64,000 nt of DNA. It comes from Eutypa lata (lineage: Eukaryota > Ascomycota > Sordariomycetes > Xylariales > Diatrypaceae). Of this stretch, positions 47,993 to 60,577 are shown one piece after another. The DNA lies in NCBI GenBank assembly GCA_022661535.1, contig JAKULF010000006.1:3343001-3407000 (forward strand), written 5' to 3'. The position numbers were made by a program, and so were the translations under genes. Numbering within the stretch: the stretch's first letter is position 1; each line of letters opens with the position of its first letter. The notes under the pieces are model-generated. The model saw only the letters and a program-made list of their open reading frames with translations. It was not told the origin of the DNA and did no database searches.

Positions 47993-50894
47993 ATGTCGGT
48001 TACCCCAGGTCCGCCCGAAGACCAGGCGAGATTGCTAGAAGATGCCTTAATCGCCGTGCGCCAGCAAACCGCGCTTATGCGCAAATGTCTCGACAACCCG
48101 GGGAAGCTTATGGATGCTCTGAAGTGCTGGTAGGTTAATAGCTGAATCATGCTAGGGAGTCTCTTCTCTTCTCCCATTTCCACGGGCCGTGAGCGCCGAT
48201 GGTTGCTTGCCCGTTCTTGATCTCTAACAATGTATCGTCATAATCTAGCTCAACATTAGTCTCAGAGCTCCGTACGAGCAGTTTAGGCCCGAAGCAATAC
48301 TACGAACTTTATATGGCCGTCTTCGATGCCTTACGCTACCTATCGGTGCATCTCAGAGAAAACCATCCTCACAACCACCTCGCCGACCTATATGAACTCG
48401 TCCAATATGCCGGAAATATCATCCCACGGCTGTACCTCATGATTACCGTCGGAACCGCATACATGTCGATACCCGACGCACCAGTGAAGGAGCTCATGAA
48501 GGACATGATGGATATGAGCCGCGGTGTCCAGCACCCAATCCGGGGGTTGTTTCTGCGATATTATTTGTCTGGCCAGGCAAGGGATTTCTTACCTGCCGGC
48601 GATGGTGACGGACCTGAGGGGAATCTGCAAGATTCGATCAACTTCATTCTCACCAACTTCGTCGAAATGAACAAGCTTTGGGTACGGCTGCAGCATCAGG
48701 GTCACTCGAGAGAGCGGGAGCAGCGGACCAAGGAGCGCAAAGAACTGCAACTTCTGGTTGGCAGCAATATCGTCCGCCTAAGCCAATTGGTAGATCTGGA
48801 TTCTTACAAGGATGTAATTCTGGGACCTCTACTTGAACAGGTCGTGCAGTGTCGAGACGTACTGGCGCAAGAATATCTCCTCGAGATCATCACGCAGGTC
48901 TTCCCCGACGAGTTCCACCTCCACACCTTAGACCAATTCCTGGCCGCTGTATCAAGGCTCAATCCTCATGTCAACGTAAAAGCAATCGTCATTGGGTTGA
49001 TGGACAGACTTTCCGCCTACGCTGAAAGGGAAGCGCAAGAGGGGGAGTCACCGGATAGGGCCAAGATAGAACAGGAGGCTTTGGCTGACTTGTTGGAAAA
49101 GGTTCGATTGGGTAAGGAGCAGCAGGAAATCAAACCAGCTGCAGCAGAACCGTCGCCGGATGCAAATGGGGAGCGCTCCAATGGGGAAAGTACAGAGACC
49201 TCCCCTGCCGGCGACGCTGCAGCTGAGACGACCCCATCTATTGCAGAGACGGAGACTACGGCGGTTGGGGGAGAAGATGATCAAATGTCAACAGCACCCA
49301 AGAAACAACGCGGGATCCCTCATAATGTCAAGCTGTACGAAGTCTTCTTCGAGCAGGTCAACAATCTTGTCAATGCACAGCATCTCCCCATCCAGGATAC
49401 AATCGCATTACTAGTCTCCTTGACCAATCTAGCTCTCAACATCTACCCTGGCCGATTAGACTATGTCGACCAGGTTCTCGAATTCGCCAACCGCAAAGTT
49501 AACGAGCATGCGAACAGCCCAGACCTTCACTCCCCTCCAGCTCAACAAAGTCTCTTAGGACTTCTCCTCGCGCCTATCAAGAGATACGTCTCACTTTTCA
49601 CTGCCCTATCATTACCAACATTTGTTCCCCTTTTCCAGTCACAAACATATCCAACTAGACGAGCCGTAGCGGGCGAGGTTGCTAGAAGTTTGATACGGAA
49701 TCAGACATACATAACAACGACTGTACAGCTAGAAAATGTCCTAGAAGTTCTGAAAGTTTTGATCAAGGAGGGGTCACAAGCGCCTGCCGGCTATCCCGGT
49801 GGCCCCCAGCGACGAACCATGGAGACAGATGAGACACTGGAGGAGCAAGGCTGGTTGGCAAGAATTGTTCATCTCCTCAATGGAGAAGATAACGATACAC
49901 AATTCCGGCTCTTGCAGATGACTCGTAAGGCATATGGGGAAGGGAACGAAAGAATCCGCACAACCTCGCCACCAATCATTACTGCTGGAATGAAGTTGGC
50001 GCGCAAATTCAAAGCCCGCGAGCACTACGACGACAACTGGGAGACTCAGTCGAGTGCATTGTTCAAATTCATGCACTCTGCGATATCTGCCCTGTACGCA
50101 AGGGTTAATGGCGCAGGTGCAGCCGAGCTCGCATTACGATTATTCTGTTCATGTGGTCAGGTAGCAGACCAGGTCGGCTCCCAAGAAATCGCATATGAGT
50201 CCTTTGCGCAAGCGTTCACAGTCTACGAAGAGGCCATCTCGGACTCGAAAGCCCAATTCCAGGCTGTCTGTGTTGTTGCCAGCGCCCTTCACCAGACCAG
50301 GAACTTTGATAAGGAGAACTACGATACGCTCATCACGAAGTGCGCGCTACACGGCAGTAAGCTTCTGAAGAAGCCAGACCAATGTCGAGCCGTGTATCTA
50401 GCCAGTCACCTCTGGTGGGCTACGCCGGTTTCCTCTATTGACGAGTCGGACGAAGGCGTGAGTGTTAAAGCCTTTTTCTTTTTTAATTTTAGCTTGAAGG
50501 CCCCAAACTAACGCACGCAATAGCTTTACCGGGATGGGAAAAGAGTACTCGAATGTCTTCAACGTGCTTTACGCGTTGCAGATTCGTGTATGGAACAGGG
50601 CACGTCTGTTGAGCTCTTTGTAGAGATCCTGGATCGATATGTATACTATTTTGATCAGGCTAATGAATCGGTAAGTCTGACTCTTTGGTTGATGTTAACA
50701 AATATGTACAGCTATACTTACATATGTTTTAGGTTACTACCAAGTATATCAATGGCTTAATCGAGCTCATCCACTCGAACATTGGCCAGCAGGACTCGTC
50801 AAATATCGAGAGTAGCAAGCGACATTTCAAGCACACCCTCGACAACATCGCGTCAAGACAATACGAAGGTATTGTCCTCAACCCACCGAAGTAA
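47993..50894 (+). CDS. VPS35: Retromer cargo-recognition subunit Vps35
   Basis: Exons 47993-48129, 48249-50457, 50524-50670 and 50733-50894 join in phase to 884 residues, within the Vps35 size range. The N-terminal part has [35 protein letters not shown] (rebuilt over intron 1), then [19 protein letters not shown] and the PRLYL motif in [15 protein letters not shown], which is needed for Vps26 contact in known orthologues. Alpha-solenoid repeats follow. An acidic, Ser/Thr-rich linker around 270-340 ([16 protein letters not shown]) separates the halves. The C-terminus ends in [19 protein letters not shown]. Retromer retrieves receptors such as Vps10 from endosomes to the Golgi. It is a conserved housekeeping gene and a useful synteny marker. 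Confidence 0.96.
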
Positions 50895-52091
50895 TTGGAC
50901 GAGAGACGGATATGAGGTTCCAAAAAACAGAGAGATTGGGAGAATAATGAAGTTGATAAGATTCTAAGTCAGGTGATGATGGATGGATGGATGGATGCCG
51001 TGGATGATGCAGTTCCTGTAACCCCCTTTTTTTGTACATATGTATACCGATTCAGATGATGATTCTTAAGAACATTCAGCGTAAGTAGTCAGTCAGGGAT
51101 TCTTCAACGACTGGAAAACCCCTCGTGGTCTAAATTCGATTTAGACTTACGAGAAGAAGTTTCCCGACAATGGGGGACTTTATCAAGCCGTAGTCTAACT
51201 AGTGTAAGAAGAGGCGGGATGAATTTGAAGTGTCTACCTACTTGATTTATTAGTGAATCTCGTGAATATTATGAAAGCTGAATGCAGTGATTACCTAGTA
51301 GTTGGAATTGTTAGTTACTCAAGTATATACTTCGTACGTAGTTGTCCATAAACCCCTTGACCCCTTTTCAGTAAGTGGTTGCTTGGAAGTGTGGCAGTGC
51401 AATTGATGACTAAGTTAAGGTAATTAATTGACCTAAACTCGAGACCCTTGTCTGGTTGCAGCAAGTCTGATCCGATGTTCCGTGATCTTTTTGGACCAAC
51501 AGAAAGAGGGCCGCGAATCCTTCGAACTTCAAGGAGTTAGTTGATACTCTTCTACTCTTATTAAACTAAACTAACTAACTTTCATTGCGGCGGGAAGTGT
51601 TGTAAGATGATCACCTGAACTTTTAACTACCTAACTATGTACTTGCTTGGTCTCTAACTCTCCTAATGTCAACAGAATTGATGATCGAATACACGTTAAA
51701 TTATTCTTTTCAATGAACTATTCTATTATCTTTCGCTTGTACTGAACTACATACCTCTCTCTCACTTATTAAGATATTCATTCCAACCCCCCATCACGTC
51801 ACTCCCTTTTTACTGTGTGTTCTAGGATTCGTAATCACTCACTATCTACCTTGTTTCAACTACCTACCTCCGTATCTACTAACTACCTACCTACACATCA
51901 AGGGCAACCAACAATCCAACTAACTAAATCACACAAATCACATATCCGACATTCCTTTTTAACTACGGGAACATTCGGAATTCCAAATCATCAATGCAGA
52001 CACATCGCTAATTGTCAATTCTCCCCCCTAAAACCCGCCCCGTCGAAAGACAGACGACACATGTCATACCTAGATTGAAACCCTTCATAAG
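50895..52091. other. Intergenic, 3' of VPS35 and promoter of the M28-like gene
   Basis: A short GATG repeat lies at 50972-50998. From about 51730 the plus strand is CT- and CTACC-rich, as expected for the leader of the next gene. No other coding frame is supported. Confidence 0.6.
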
Positions 52092-55000
52092 ATGCCGTCC
52101 GACGAGAAGTCCCACTATACCCCAGCGCCGCCCATACCGAGCTACGATGAAGCAACCCGCGGAGCCTCCTCATCGTCGCCCTCCGACTGGGAGCAGCCAC
52201 CACCACGTTCTTCCCTAGACACGCGGCCCGCTCACGAGACCGAAGCGCAGTCCCTCCTAAATACATCGCAGCTTAGACAGCAAGGTGGCAGTGGCGGACG
52301 ACGGCAGCAACAGCCCGAGGGATACCGACAGCCTTACGTAGAATCAGATGAGGAGGGGTCGGATTGGACGCTCGAAAGCGACGACGACGATGATGATGAC
52401 GGCCACGATCACGAGGAGGTGCGTCGGGAGATGCAGGAGCTGGAGGTGGAGGACCCCCTAATGAACGGATCTACGAGCTCCCGGTCCTCATCCTTGTGGA
52501 GGAAACCCATAAGCTTCTCATTACCACAATGGAGGTGGAAGTGGCGGTTGCCACGGCTCACGGTCCGGTTACCGCGAGCGAACGACACCACCAACACCAC
52601 CTCGAACACCAACAATAACAACGACGACGCAGAAGCAGCAGCAGCAGCAGGCGAACCATCAAGTTCCGAAAGAAGGAGATGGTGGCAATGGCGGCGGCGG
52701 TCATCATCATCCGCCGGGGCGTCATCATCATCATCACCGATCACCAGCTCCGCAGCTCTGCTCCTGATGGGCCGCCTGCTCGCCCTCACCCTCGTGCTCG
52801 GCTTCCTCTGGCTCCTTTTCATGAGCGACGTCTTCACCAACATGTCGCGCCGCATCGGGGGCCAGATGTTCGACCCGGAGCAGGTGCGCCAGCACGTCGT
52901 GCACATGGTGGACCCGGCCCAGATGCGCGCCTCGCTGCAACACTTCACCGGCTACGCGCACCTGGCGGGGACCGAGGGCGACTGGGCCCTGGCGCGCGAC
53001 GTCCGGAACGGCTTCCTGCGCGACGGCTTGGAAGACGTCATCGTCGACGAGTACCAGGTCTACCTGAACTACCCGAGGGCCGACGGCCGGGCCGTGGAGA
53101 TCCTGTCATCGGGTGAGGCACGCGACGATCAGAAGCCGATATGGAGCGCGAAGCTCGAGGAGATGGACCGCGGCGACGAGACGGCCGGACACCCCACGCT
53201 CAGTTTCCACGGCCACTCGAAGGCGGGCGACGTCCGCGGGCCCCTGGTCTTCGCGAACTACGGGACGCGAGACGACTTCGCGAAGCTGGCCGACATGGGC
53301 ATCAAGATGGAGGGCGCCATCGCGCTCGTGCGATACTACCACGGAAAGCCGAAAAAAGCAGGGACGAAGAGCGAAGTGGCAGACGCGGCCCTGAAGGTCA
53401 AAGCCGCCGAGATGGCCGGCTTCGCCGGCTGCTTGATCTACACGGACCCGGCGGACGACGGGTTCGTCCGCGGCGACGTCGCGCCCAACGGCCGCTTCAT
53501 GCCGGCCGACGGCGTGCGCCGCGACTCCGTCAGCCTCGGTAACTGGGTCATGGGCGACGTGCTGACGCCCGGCTGGGAGAGCAAGCCCGGACAGCCGCGC
53601 ATGACGCTCGACCAGACGAAAGGCCTCCTGGGCATCCCGAGCCTGCCGCTCGCCGCGCGCGACGCACAGGTTCTGTTGCAGCATATCCGCGGGTTCGGCA
53701 AGAAGGTCCCTGATATGTGGCGCGGGGGCGTGCCGGATCTAGGGGATGATGGCTGGTGGACGGGGAACGCCTCGGGCCCCGTCGTCCGCCTCCGCAACGA
53801 CCAGGATGACGAGCAGCACCAGACCGTCTGGAACGTGCGCGGTCGCATCGCCGGCATTGAGCAGCCCGACAAGACGATCTACATCGGCAGCCACCGCGAC
53901 GCGTGGTCCCTCGGGGGCGCCGTCGACCCCGGGTCCGGGACGGCGGTCATGCTCGAGGTCGCGCGCGTGCTCGGGGACCTGGCCGCGCGCGGCTGGCGGC
54001 CCCTCCGCACCGTCGAGTTCGCGTCCTGGGACGCCTCCGCCTACAACCTCATCGGCAGCACCGAGTTCGTCGAGGAGCGCCTCGACGGCCTCCGCCAGGA
54101 CGCCTACGCCTACATCAACCTGGGCGCCGCGGTGTCCGGCACCGAGCTGAGCGCCAGGGGGTCGCCGGTCTTCAGGCGCATGTTGGCGAGGGTCCTGGAT
54201 CGCGTTATTGATCCCGTTGGCAACGCGTCGTTGGCGGTTCTGTGGGCTCAAGAGGGTGGGGATAGCGAGGACGAGGGTGATAATAACAACTGGGGAGGCA
54301 ACCTCGACGGCCTCTGCGACGTCCACGGCGACTATGCGCCCTTCCAATACCTTGCCGGTGCGAGCTCCCTCGACCTGAAATTCACCGACGGCGAGGATGG
54401 AGGTGACGTGGGGAGGGACTACCCGGCCCACAGCGCATACGACAGCCTCGACTGGATGACGCGCGTCGGCGACCCGGACTTCGCGTACCACGCCGCGCTG
54501 GCGCAGGTCGTGCTCCTCCTTGTCCTCGAGATCGCCGACCGCCCCGTCCTCCCGTTCGACATGGGCAGCTACGCCCTCGAGCTCGAGCGCTACGCGGCGG
54601 AGCTGGAGGGGTGGGTTGCAGATTTCTCGAGTAAGGAGAAGATGATGAAGATGAAGATGAAGATGAAGAAGGATGAGGGAAAGGGGGACAGGGAAGAGAA
54701 AGGGAGGAAGGGGGAGAAGGAGCAGGAGAAGTTAGATGTTAACAAGCTCCGCGACGCTACGAAGATCGTCGAGTCCGTCGCGGTCGAGTTCGACAAGTGG
54801 GAGCAGATGTGGGAGACTAGCATCATTCGCAGTAATGGCTGGGAGCCGTCGGCTCTCGGGAAGCAGCGCTGCGAGTATAATAACCGCATGGCGGCGTTCG
54901 AGACGGGGCTGTTGGACACCGAGTTCCCTGGTCCGGTGAGTAATCCCCCCCTCTTTCCTTTTCTTCTTATAACAGACGAACGATATCTTTGCATAGTAAT

Positions 55001-55244
55001 TATCATTGCATGCCATTGCATGTTACTTAACTGACATCCGATTGATCAGATACCGACCCGCCCACAATTCAAACACGTCGTCTTCGGACCCCAGGCCTGG
55101 CCCGTCAGCGGAAAGCCCGCCTATTTCCCCGCCATCCGGGACGCCCTCGACGAGGGCGATCTCGCGCTGGCGAGCTCGTACATCGATAAGGCGGCGAAGA
55201 TCATCACCGATGCTGCTGAAACTATGATTTCAACAACGGCGTGA
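52092..55244 (+). CDS. Transferrin-receptor-like M28 membrane protein, probably catalytically dead
   Basis: Exons 52092-54935 and 55050-55244 join in phase to 1012 residues. A long acidic, low-complexity cytoplasmic segment precedes a single transmembrane helix at about 222-245 (ALLLMGRLLALTLVLGFLWL), so it is type II. Then come a PA insert (VFANYGTRDDFAKLADMGI), the M28 core, and a C-terminal dimerisation domain interrupted by a Lys/Glu/Met repeat (GAAGAT repeats about 54640-54670). The core keeps His601 (GSHRDAW), Asp612 (VDPGSGTA) and His780 (AHSAYDS). The usual Glu-Glu pair, general base plus zinc ligand, is Ser649-Ala650 (WDASAYNLIGS), and the later Asp ligand is Gly678 (INLGAAVSG). Relatives include glutamate carboxypeptidase II and yeast Tre1/Tre2/Vps70, the Tre proteins acting in ubiquitin-ligase-dependent sorting. 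The sorting role would not need peptidase activity. Confidence 0.9.
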
Positions 55245-56163
55245 AAATGCTGCTGCTTTCACGGCCTTTAGCTGTGCTGCCTGTCCGGGGTGACAAGGAT
55301 CCATGGAGATGCAGTTGACCTCGTCCTGGGCCAGAGCTGTTGGAGTAAAGTGTAAGAGGGCAAGCGGGGAGGCTGCAGATGGGACCACTAGGCGTTGTGG
55401 TACACATTGTGTTTTTATACCTCCCATCTGTCGGCCCGTACCTTGCACATGTTAGTCTACCATGTGCTTACCTAGGATCTATCCATCCACCTTCACCTCT
55501 GGGGTGTACGTACAGACATAAACACAGCCAACCACACACAGACACACTGTACCTATCGAGGTGTATATTTCGTCTATCCAACCATATCTACCTCCGAGGA
55601 CTAGGTATACCCGGTTGCCAACAAACCAGGAAGCAGGTCAAGGCAAGACGGAGCGACTGCCTTCATAACCAAACCTATCTAGCTAGCTAGCCAGCTAGCC
55701 AGCCAGCTAAGGATATATCGCTCGTCGTCGGAGAACAGAGGGTTGTGAAGTGAGGGTGTCGCTTAAAGGGAAGATGAGAGGAGAGAGAACAAATCTCGTA
55801 CATAACACAACATAACACAACACAACACACAAACAAGCATGCATCGCTCGGCGTTATATGGCGTAAAAGGAAAGAAAGGCAGGCGATAAAGGGGCTTTGA
55901 TTCATCCATCCATCCATCCATCCATCCACTGTTTTTTTGCCTGCATCTTGCAGCCTGTTCTAATTGGGGGCTTTTCTTGTATTGTTTAGTTTTTTTCCAA
56001 GCCGTACTTATATCAGTAGACTTAGTTAAGAGTATTAACTGCTTAACTAGGTAACTACATTGTACTACCTTTTTTTTCTCCTGCTCATTTGAAATTTGAT
56101 GTTACGATGAAGTGAGGCGAAGGGGTAAGGTGTTTATATAAACGTTTTGTTTGTATGTATAAA
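55245..56163. other. Intergenic with simple repeats
   Basis: Contains a CTAG/CCAG tract at 55678-55708 and a (CATC)6 run at 55903-55928. Frames at 55379-55690 and 55687-55929 are translations of these repeats or of featureless sequence. Confidence 0.6.
55903..55928. repeat. (CATC)6 microsatellite
   Basis: Six uninterrupted CATC units in the 3' flank of the M28-like gene. Confidence 0.9.
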
Positions 56164-56171
56164 TAGGGGTA

Positions 56172-56247
56172 GCCACAGGGTTGACTATGTCAAAACGTCT
56201 TTTTGACTTTTTTTTTAATGGGCGCACCCTACACTAATTTTAGCGTA
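56172..56247 (+). repeat. Left terminal inverted repeat
   Basis: Begins GCCACAGGGTTGAC and ends near TAATTTTAGCG. Compared with the right repeat it keeps more C and G, for example GACTATGTCA against AATTGTATTA, so this copy is less mutated. Confidence 0.75.
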
Positions 56248-57182
56248 TACAATTAAGGTAATCGCTAATATGCATTAAACCAAACCTTTAATTACTTATT
56301 TACATACACTTAAATTGCTATATACACTAACCACTTACCCATTAGCCACTTACACTAGTTACTTAAACTGTAATTACTTAACTTTTAAAAGCTTAAATAA
56401 TTATTAATTTAACTTTAATTATTTAATTTTAAAAGCTTTAATTTAATTTTAAAAGCTTTTAATAATTTATTTAATTTTTAAAATTATTAATAATTTAAAT
56501 AATAATTATTAATAATTTAAATAATAATATATTAATTATTTAAAAATTATTAAAATAATAATAAATTAAATAAAAACATTTTTAAGTTTTAATTATTTAA
56601 GTTTATAAATTTATATAAATTTATAATTATAATATAATTATAATAAAATTATTAATAATTTAAATAATAAAACTTTTAATTTAAATAATAATATATAAAT
56701 TATTTAAAAAATTTTAAAATAATAATAATTTTAATTATTTAATTTAATTATAAATTAATTAAAATTTTAAATATAAATATAAAATTATTTATATATATAT
56801 AAATAAAATAATATTATTTATAAATAAAATATAAATTAATAATATTAATATAATTAATATAATTTATAATATAATAATTAAATTTATAATTATAATATTT
56901 ATAATTATAATATATAATATTAAAGCTTTTAAATTTAAATTTTAATTATAACGTAAATATAATTAAATAAATTAAATACATTATAATTTTTATTTATATA
57001 TTAATAACGTATTTTATATTTTTTTTTAATTAATAAATTATTTTATAAATTTTATATAAAAACTTAAATAATAATAATTAAAATATAATATAAATAATAA
57101 TAATAATTTAAATTAAATAAATATTTTAAATATATATATTTTTTAAATACATATTACATTTATGCTTAATTAAATAAAGATT

Positions 57183-57250
57183 TGGCTAAAATTACACCTA
57201 GGTAAACCTATAATGTAAAAAAGTAATTATAATACAATTAACCCTGTGGC
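57183..57250 (-). repeat. Right terminal inverted repeat
   Basis: Read on the minus strand it starts GCCACAGGGTTAATTG and reaches GTAATTTTAGCC. It is shorter than the left copy by a few bases in a T-run and an AT-shifted version of it. Confidence 0.75.
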
Positions 57251-57256
57251 CGACCG

Positions 57257-58348
57257 TATATAAGGAGGTTTTAGCACGGATCATTAAAGCACACCTTGGA
57301 TACTTTTTCGACTGCAATTCTTGGAAGCCTTATAATCATCCCGTACTTATCTGGTTCTTTCCCCTTCTTAAGTACCTAGATACCTAGGTATGTATTTTGG
57401 TTGATCAAGTTATTCGATATGCACTTATTATTTCTCTGTCCCATTTCCATTTGTCTATTATGCTCAGCCTTCTGTAGTAGGTTCATATCAGAAAAGCCTA
57501 ATATCTCGAGATTTTCTGGTATACTGGAGTTCTAGTATCCAAGGTGTCATTAGTCCTTATCATGTGGTGGCAAGAATACATTATGAAGTCCGACGATATT
57601 GACTTTGATCAGCTTATCAATACATTTAAACTTAAACATTACCTCACCTCGGTTATTTATCAAGATATATTATATTAGACCAATGTCCCAAGAGCTCATA
57701 GGCATAAAGGATGATTAGCCCAGCTGATATGCATCATATAAGAGCCGACAAATAGTTTCCATGAGAGCAGAAGGAGATGGAGAAAAGGAAGTTAATAACT
57801 CTGTTGAATCAACAATCAGGGTTTGTTTACAACGTCAATATGATCCACTAGTTAATCAACGAGCCTAAGCGACAAATATATAGAGGCACAGCAGAGATCG
57901 ACTATATCCTTCTGCTCTCAGTAACACTAAGACATATGCCAAGGATTCAGTTAACATGCATAATGGGTTTTGTTTCCAATCAAAAATGAATCCCTTGCTA
58001 TGTACAATGTAGTGCTATGCAGTACACGTAACTATACTATTGTAGATCATCTCTTTCTAACTAGCATCTTTCCGATTGAACCCCCCTACACACCGATGGT
58101 TCGTGACGTCGAAGGATTCGAGACATGAACACCGCCACGACTACCCCGGCCGTATGCATACTTGGAGCTATATAATGATAGACTTTCCTCATCTCAGCAG
58201 TGCGGAACTGAGATGTTGTTATTAATATTGCACCTATAAATCAATAGTTTTCTCCGTGATTTCACCTTTCGCGGCCACAGGAGCCCGGATTACACACCAA
58301 ATATTAAACCACGATCAGCTCAGCCCTACGTAAAAAAGACAGGCCACC
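57257..58348. other. Intergenic, right flank of transposon and promoter of SUR7-like gene
   Basis: A TACCTAGGTA palindrome lies at 57381-57390. The rest is AT-rich, non-coding sequence with no frame of note on either strand. Confidence 0.55.
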
Positions 58349-59641
58349 ATGGCGACAAGACCAGTCGCCGAGTCCACGACCGGTTCCGAGCCATGGTATA
58401 CGAGGCGAGAGTACAGTCTCCCACGGACCCGGCTGCTCTATCTGTTGGGGCTCGTCCTCTTCTTGACTGCTTTCGCTCTCTTCATCGTGGTGAACGTCGC
58501 CCTCGTCTCCTCGACGAGTTCGAATATCTCGCTGTTCTCCTTGACGTCTACGACGGAATCTGTCAATGACGCCAACCCGAGCGTGAAGTTCGGGACTTTT
58601 GGCTATTGCCTTACTTTCGTTTCTGAGTAAGCTCCCTTCCCTTCCCTTGCCTTGCCTTCCCTTTCTTCCTCCGGCGGCGTAGGATACCAAGATCCAAATG
58701 AAGAAGTCGTCATTTTTCCTACCTAATGACTATACGATCTAAATGAACGCTCGAAACAGGACACCCTACTACTCAAGCTCATCATCCTCGAGTGACCCGG
58801 ACGGGCAGTGCGTCCTCGACGGTGTGGGCTACGACCCGTATCAGGTGCTCGAGGAGTACTTCAGCATCATAACGGATGTCGACGGCATAGAGGCATCCAT
58901 CGTACGTCTGACGCGCGCCATGGCCATCCACCCCCTCCTAGCTGCCTTCTCGGCCCTAACCGTCGCAATCGCGGCGCTGCCCTGCTACCTGCCGCCAGTC
59001 CTATCCGTCGCGACGGCGTGGGTGACCACCGTGCTGGCTGTAGTCGCGGTGATCTGCAACTTCGCCCTAGCGAGGAAGATAAAGGAGTCTTCTGTCCCGG
59101 CATATAACTTCGCGGTAAGCGATTTTTCATGCTTATTTCCTCCCCCTTTTACGGCTAGCTTCGGTACTCGAAGTTACTGGAAAGGGACATTTTCGGGAGC
59201 GCTTAGCTTCCGAATACAACTCCCAGGCTTCCGCTAAGATACTCTAAGGAGGCAAATTGCTAACTCTGGACGTTGCAGTACGGCACCGCCATCTGGTGTC
59301 TCGTTGCCGCGCTCGTCTGCGTCTTTATCGCGACGCTTTTGATCTCGGGCGTCTGGTGGTCTAAGCGAAAGGCTGCAGCGGCGCGCCGCGTGACGAAGAT
59401 GCCCATCGGAAATGGTGATGCGAGCCTGCACCGCCGCGATTCGGATCTCGAGACCACTGTGGAATTGAATGAGCTAGACCAAGATAGTAAGAAGGGTCAT
59501 GCGGAACTCACCGGGGGTGATAAGGCTGATCGACATGAGTTGAACGACACCGATGATAGGGAGAGATCCGAGTTGGATGGTGAGGAGAAATACGAGTTAG
59601 ATTCGCCACGAGCATCTGGGAGGGCCGAGATGCCTACTTGA
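58349..59641 (+). CDS. SUR7/PalI-like four-helix membrane protein
   Basis: Exons 58349-58626, 58760-59114 and 59279-59641 join in phase to 331 residues, with a strong start context (CACCATGG). A first helix (LLYLLGLVLFLTAFALFIVV) is followed by an extracellular loop holding FGTFGYC and DGQCVLDGVGYDP. Next come two close helices (AFSALTVAIAALPCYLPP and WVTTVLAVVAVICNFALA) and a fourth (WCLVAALVCVFIATLLISG). The tail of about 100 residues is highly charged and cytoplasmic. This topology, the Gly/Cys loop and the tail fit the SUR7/PalI family, which forms eisosome-associated plasma membrane patches (Sur7) or senses ambient pH (PalI/Rim9). The sequence does not tell which. A claudin-like protein of another family is the alternative. 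Confidence 0.75.
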
Positions 59642-60577
59642 ATGCATGCGGCTATCCGGTCGCCGCCGGTCACCTTCACGGCGAAGGTTTCACCGAGTAT
59701 CCTATTGGGATGTAATGATACTAATGAGGTATTCAGGATGGTAAGATGGTATATCCGTCATCTGCACCTTATTAGACAAAGGTAACATGGTTTGTGTGTG
59801 TTGTACATTCACCAGGGGGCATAGTATAAACGATACCATACATACACAGGCGTTAAGGGAACAACGATGTTAACACACACAACATATATACTATAATAAA
59901 ATATTTAAATATGAGAAGCCTACCATTGAAGAAACGAATTACTTGTTTAATTATATCAAAGGACTACCCATAGCTAGTTTATCTTTTGATCATCATGTTG
60001 TTTCTAGTTTTATTGGACTTATCTATAAACTACAGTATACCTATATCGGCGGTAACACGCTAAGGGGGAAAGGAGGGGTTCTGGGGTTCACTCTATTAAA
60101 GCCAGCCAGTCAGAAGTCAGGGGATAATCACAGCGAAACTGATAGGCGAGTGGAGCTTAAGTAAAGATGGGATTGGAGCTAGGTACTTACAGCTAGGGAC
60201 ATTCACATACCTTTGCCGTGATACATACGAAAAGCGGCCGCTCTACCCGATCATATCACTCCTAGCATCTGCACAAAGTCATCTGCATGTAGAAGATCGA
60301 ACGTTTTCAAGCTCCCTATCTATTAAGTTTTACAGAATTTTGTACGTAGGGTGACTTAGGCATGTTGGATGTGACAACCTATCACACTTCGTAGATGAGG
60401 TTGTAAGCTACAGTATTACGAACATCCAAGTTCGTAAGGTTTGGAACAATAGGCTCCGACGTCATCTGAACCCCTCTGGATGGTTCAGATATTCAACAAC
60501 TAACCAGCCCGATCGACTGCTCATAATCATACACGGTAAATTACTTCTAATCTACGTTATAAGTCATCACCACAACC
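59642..60577. other. Intergenic, promoter of the oxidoreductase gene
   Basis: AT-rich, with a GC-rich patch near 60225-60250. The frame at 59943-60164 has no domain. No repeat or RNA gene was identified. Confidence 0.55.

Larger units (their letters stand above)
56166..57256. mobile_element. RIP-degraded DNA transposon remnant with terminal inverted repeats
   Basis: The left end (from GCCACAGGGTT at 56172) and right end (AACCCTGTGGC ending 57250) are perfect 11-bp inverted repeats. The match continues inward with gaps for about 75 bases, up to TAATTTTAGC (left, 56234-56243) and its complement (right, 57185-57194). Many inner differences are C/T or G/A, as repeat-induced point mutation produces. 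The interior is almost free of G and C, with no surviving reading frame. Extending outward, weaker matches end at TA dinucleotides (56164-56165 and 57257-57258), which would fit a TA target duplication of the Tc1/mariner superfamily. The superfamily is inference; the inverted repeats are seen directly. Confidence 0.72.

Noticed and set aside
56380..57150. Centromere or mitochondrial insertion as explanation of the AT block
   Set aside because: The paired inverted ends and the short, sharply bounded size fit a RIP-mutated transposon better. No mitochondrial gene remnants are visible.
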